Source of the DNA: Aphelocoma coerulescens
Taxonomy: Eukaryota; Chordata; Aves; Passeriformes; Corvidae
Reading direction: 5' to 3'
Length of the DNA stretch: 64,000 nt
Assembly (NCBI RefSeq): GCF_041296385.1
Contig: NC_091017.1
Span: forward strand, 55,052,714 to 55,116,713
Program-made: the position numbers and the translations under genes
Shown: piece after piece, positions 59,701 to 64,000 of the stretch
Position numbering within the stretch: position 1 is the first letter of the stretch
Layout of the letters: each line of letters begins with the position of its first letter
The notes under the pieces: model-generated
Databases searched by the model: none
Told to the model about the DNA's origin: nothing
The model's input: only the letters and a program-made list of their open reading frames with translations

Positions 59701-61079
59701 TCCATTTTGTGATTCTGTAGTTAATAAGAACTCTTACATAGTAAATGGGTAAGGAACATGGGTGAATTTCCTGTTTCTGCAGGTTTCTCAGTGTTCAGTT
59801 TAATGGAGAATTAAAGCATTACGATCTGACAGTCTGTATTCTATGTGTAGTGAAAAATTAAACTCCTACCATGCCTTTCAAGTAAATTCATTTATGATAA
59901 TCCAGATTTCAAATTATCCAGAAACTGGATTGTGTCTGCTCATTGTTTTTGTAAACTAAATGGACCAGTACATTTGTACTTTTTCAGTAAGCACTAAGAG
60001 GTACACTTGCCTTGGTTGACATGACCCTACCTACTTCAGTCAGGACCTCAGGCTGCAAAATTCCAGGAAGAAAAAAGAAAACACCAAGATTTCTTTTAAT
60101 CTGAGCAAGTGCAGCATTCAACAAAGTCTCAGTAGCCTCATTTGAGACCTTTAGAGGTAGTGATAACAAAAGCAATAGAACACAGAGCAATGATGACTGC
60201 AAATAGTACGTTCATCATTTATTGCATAATTACCTCATAAAATTTCACTGGAGATCCTCACACTGAGATTCTTCTTGTTTAAAGTATAAAACAATCTAAC
60301 ACTGCTAAAAAGGTCACTAGAAATGAATAGTGAATAATATTTATTACAAGAAGGATAGTTAGGAGAAGTATTTAATATATTGAAGGACTTTTTCAGTGGT
60401 GTTGGCATCCCAGTATTTCTGGCATCTGCAGATGTAGAATTGCATGATATCTTGTAGGAATGGTATTTCTCAAAGAACAGCAAAGTTTACTAGGAACCAG
60501 AAATAGTGTGGGGGGAATTTCTTCTTAAAGTCATAAGAGAACTTTCATGCTATTTATCTATTCTTTTGAAAATGGAACACTCATGCCATCTAATCACGAC
60601 TTCCTCAGATTCTGCAAGACCAATAAAAGGGGCACATTGATACCCAGTGAATAGAAATACAGTATTGCATTCTGGATTTGATCTGTTCTGTGCATTCTTT
60701 ATATTCAACCCATAATATTCAAAGATTGTTTTCATGAACCTAGCTTGTTCAGTCACTAGTCATCTGATTTTGCTCTGCTCTGGAGATCAGTGTGAATAGT
60801 TTTTCTTTCCTATTTGAATACTGAGTATCAAGCCATTTAAATTATGTCTACCATATGTATTAGTTATACATGAATAGAGATAGTGTTTCAATTTCTATCA
60901 GTTGCTGAAAGCATTTTCAGTAATGCTATCAGCTGAGATCAGTTTCAGTAAAGGCATTAACACCTGGTATCAAAGTAGAGCTTTATTTTATGAAGAATAA
61001 AATTCCTAAGGCTAATACCAAACAGTTTACTTGGCTTTAATCTTTGGTTAGATCTCATCTCTAGATAGCTACTTTGATA

Positions 61080-61097
61080 CCTGGTTTTAAAACCAGG
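61080..61097. repeat. Perfect 18-bp palindrome
   Basis: CCTGGTTTTAAAACCAGG reads the same on both strands. An inverted copy of its left flank (GGTATCAAAGTAG at 60966-60978) lies about 90 bases away. Confidence 0.85.
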
Positions 61098-64000
61098 AGT
61101 GAAAATAGGTTTAGTGGTTTCATACTTGTTCCTTGTAGATATTTGTCCAGGTAAAAAAGTCTCCACACAATGCAGTGTGTTTATCAATCTAAAAGTAAAA
61201 GCAACTAGAAAAGACAAATATTTTTCTAGATGAAATAGAGCTTGAGTTACAGTTTAAACTGCCACAGGAACCCATGTATGAGGAGGTTCAATTTCATTCC
61301 TTCTGTGCTACTGACTTACATCATTAGGTGAGAAATGACAGAAACCCTGTGCCTTAGTCTAATAACTGTTGTAAGGCTACTGAACAATATCCTTACAAAA
61401 TATGATGGCAGTCTTAATTCAAAGACCTATGTGCAAAGATAATTTTCCTACCTATTTCAGGAAGTATGGATTCCTGGCCTCTCTCTGCAATCCATCCCAC
61501 ATAGTCATCTGGCAGTCCCTAGATAAAGTGATGCTGGAGATACAGTGTGCACCTTGGAACAGCACAGAAAGTATAAACACAATTTTTTAAAGATTCCTAT
61601 GATGAATCCACAGCATCATTTCTCATTGCACCAGAAATCCAGGGTGGTCAGGATGATGCAGAGGGCATTTAAGCTGTTTAATAAAAAAGATTCAGAAAGT
61701 GAATTTGAGCAGTTGTGATAGACTGTCCACACTACCAGCTCCTCCTTCAGTCCTTGTTCTGCTTTAGATTATTTCCATAAATTTTCTTCAAAGAGAATCT
61801 ATATAGGAAATGAAAAACAGGGTGGACAAATGTTGGTCATTTGGAGTCAATCATACTGCTTAGCCCTTTTTAATTTAGCAGTACAGATTACCTGTCCAGC
61901 TGTCACCAAGCCACTGGTACACAGATACTTTCTGACTTATCCTGAGCAAATGTAGCTCTTTCCCATTACTAAAACTAAGAAGCTATAGACATAACAGAAA
62001 CCCTGTATTCTGATCCTTTTTCCCCATATCCATACCATGCATGAGACTCAGAGTGGCTCCACTGATAGAACATTTTAACTTGGAAAATCACTGCTATTAA
62101 TTTTATGCAGTTCCTGTAGGTTTAGAAAGAAATTTCCCAGCACAAAGGAAATTCTTGTTCAAGATCAAAATTGCTCTTGATAAGTTAATAATTAGTGTAC
62201 TAATTAAAGATGTTTCTGCTGCAAGATTTTTTTTTTACAAAAGCTATAACCCAATGAAAACTTATTCATACTCTAAATTCTGATTCCATCAGAATGGAAT
62301 TAGTTCCTCCTGAATGTTTAACTGCATGACAGGAAATTACTTGGTCCAACACTTTTACCTAATAGCCTTTCAAGATCCCCTCAAAATTAAGCAATCAGAT
62401 AAGAAGAAATTACTTCCTTTTTCAGCTATTTATAAAAGATACTATGAGAAAATAGCTGTCAATATAAGTAAATAAAATTGGCCTGTGTCTTTTTTCTGGA
62501 CATATGGATAAAATGTACAAACCCTGCCTATATACCCTGCCAGGACTACTTATCAGAACAGTCCCAGGTACATATTTCCCCCAAAATAACATCTGTCCCT
62601 TGGAATGGGCCAAAACCTGCCAATGAGCACTGTAAAAATTGAATAGGTCTGGGCAAATATATAGGCCACTTAGATATAAAAATTACTCAAAATGTTACTC
62701 AAAACTAAATAAAATCACAGGCAATGGCAGTGTTTTGTCTTTAATTCTTACCATCAGTCTGGCTATCGCCACACACAAAGACCAGCCATATCCTGCCATC
62801 AAGCTGTCCACAAGCTCTTTTTACCAGAGAAAAACAGGCTTATGATGAGATATATTTTCCCGAGATGCTGCACAATACACAGCCACATAATTGCATTATG
62901 CCTCTGGTCCTGACTGTAAGCAATGAACCTGGCAAGGCAGGGTTCTGGGCTAACTGTCCTAATGGGCCATTTCAGTTGTTTGTTTTCAATAAAAAACCTT
63001 CTGCATTGTATACCAAGATTTAGGGTTCTTAGAGAGTGTTATTAAGCTCGATATATTTGTAGTCTATTCCAGCAGCAGCAGGCTTAATGTAATATGGCAA
63101 ATTTTGAAAGAAAAGTAGGATATTTCAGTTCTGTATTCCAAATATTTGCATAGTTCCAGCCAAAATATCTGTCTATAACATATTGCTGAAAGTGGCTGAG
63201 GCAAATGCTGTGGACAGTGAAGGTAGGAGAGACATATATTTTAATAAAAAATATGCATGGTTCACCTTTTCCGTTTATTATTGGTATATTGACAATGATT
63301 GAATACAAAAGAGTTTGTTTCTTTCCTGGATGTTTAAGTGAATATTAGTCTGCAAATAGGGGAGTATACAGTCTATTAAGTACCGTCTGTCTCTGCGCAG
63401 AAAGCTGCCACAGAAGACCAATGAGTAGATTATCAGCTCTAACTGCTTCTGGTGGAGCCCCTGAAAACAGCCTGAGGTGAAATTAGGGGGATGGGGTAGA
63501 GGTGCAGATCCGGCATGTTCTGTGCTCCCCCACCAGACCCTGCTTCTTGGGAAATTAGGGTGGGGAGATACCTAGTTTGTAAGTGTCAGTAGTGGTTACC
63601 CAGAAGGTACACGTAAACAGAGGGGAAGTCCTGAAATGCTGGTAAACAGATTTATATACCAGTGGAGAAAATGCAGTTATATGTATACTTTAGGTACTTC
63701 AGCAGATTTTGTGGAGGGTAACACATGTTCTGGGTAACAGAGGGGAAGCTGCTAAAGTGTTTCTCTCTCCCTTTCTCTGAACCATGGTGCTTATGGATCA
63801 GAGAACAGTCTTGAGGATTGCTCTCCTGCCTAAGGGTGTGTCTGTCTACACAGCTCAGTACAGTGCCATTAAAGATACCTCTAAAAAAAGTAATTCGAAT
63901 GAGAAATTTTAAAGCTCTCAAAGAAGACTAAATCAGCAGAAGTGAAATGTGATCATTTACAGATAACCTGGGTGTCTCCTTACAGTATCTGTAACCTGGG

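Larger units (their letters stand above)
49561..64000. other. Gene-free DNA upstream of TMEM33
   Basis: AT-rich sequence with stop codons in every frame at ordinary spacing. The longest frames have no recognisable similarity, poor codon character and no consistent splice context. It holds a (GAAA)-type tract, a T20 run, a CR1 fragment and an inverted repeat. By human order this is the interval towards PHOX2B, where distant enhancers may occur, but none can be proved here. Confidence 0.65.

Noticed and set aside
59984..60202. Minus-strand frame that looks like a secreted peptide (Leu-rich start, then SNEATETLLNAALAQ)
   Set aside because: There is no ATG; the open stretch begins at TTG, no family matches, and no supporting exon structure was found.
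1..64000. CRISPR arrays, operons, tRNA, rRNA or phage-like systems
   Set aside because: None present. The only tRNA-like sequence is the decayed SINE head at 3990-4129, and the split genes show this is animal nuclear DNA.

Overview
This window is vertebrate nuclear DNA and almost certainly avian. It is AT-rich, intron-dense and littered with CR1 LINE 3' ends. One repeat in it, a tRNA-Ile-derived SINE with a CR1-type tail, matches my memory of a family limited to passerine birds (TguSINE1), so a songbird or related perching bird is the best guess. Nothing prokaryotic is present: no operons, CRISPR arrays or phage.

Two protein-coding genes were rebuilt exon by exon, both on the minus strand. 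(1) SLC30A9 (ZnT9, a mitochondrial zinc transporter of the cation diffusion facilitator family) fills positions 1-29826. It has 18 coding exons, and every boundary fits GT-AG introns. The CDS runs from a double ATG in a CpG island to the final codon at base 3; only the last base of the stop lies outside the window. Exon 7 is one base shorter than the reading frame needs, so the gene as written has a frameshift. (2) TMEM33, an ER/nuclear-envelope membrane protein, fills 41551-49185 with 7 coding exons and an intact 251-residue frame. In human 4p13 the order is PHOX2B, TMEM33, SLC30A9, BEND4, with TMEM33 and SLC30A9 in the same orientation. The same arrangement here supports both calls and predicts BEND4 beyond the left edge and PHOX2B beyond the right edge.

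Layout: 1-29826 SLC30A9 (one CR1 and the SINE in intron 16, a ~1.1 kb solo LTR of an endogenous retrovirus in intron 3); 29400-30130 CpG-island promoter; 30214-41550 intergenic plus probable TMEM33 3' UTR (CR1 copies, a CAG repeat, a CTCF-like site); 41551-49185 TMEM33 (a CR1 in intron 1); 48960-49560 CpG-island promoter; 49560-64000 gene-free AT-rich DNA in which no exon could be supported.

The two genes do not form a pathway; they are conserved neighbours. I found no undescribed biological system. The observations most worth checking are the SLC30A9 exon 7 frameshift, the tRNA-Ile SINE as a lineage marker, and several small repeats and possible regulatory sites.
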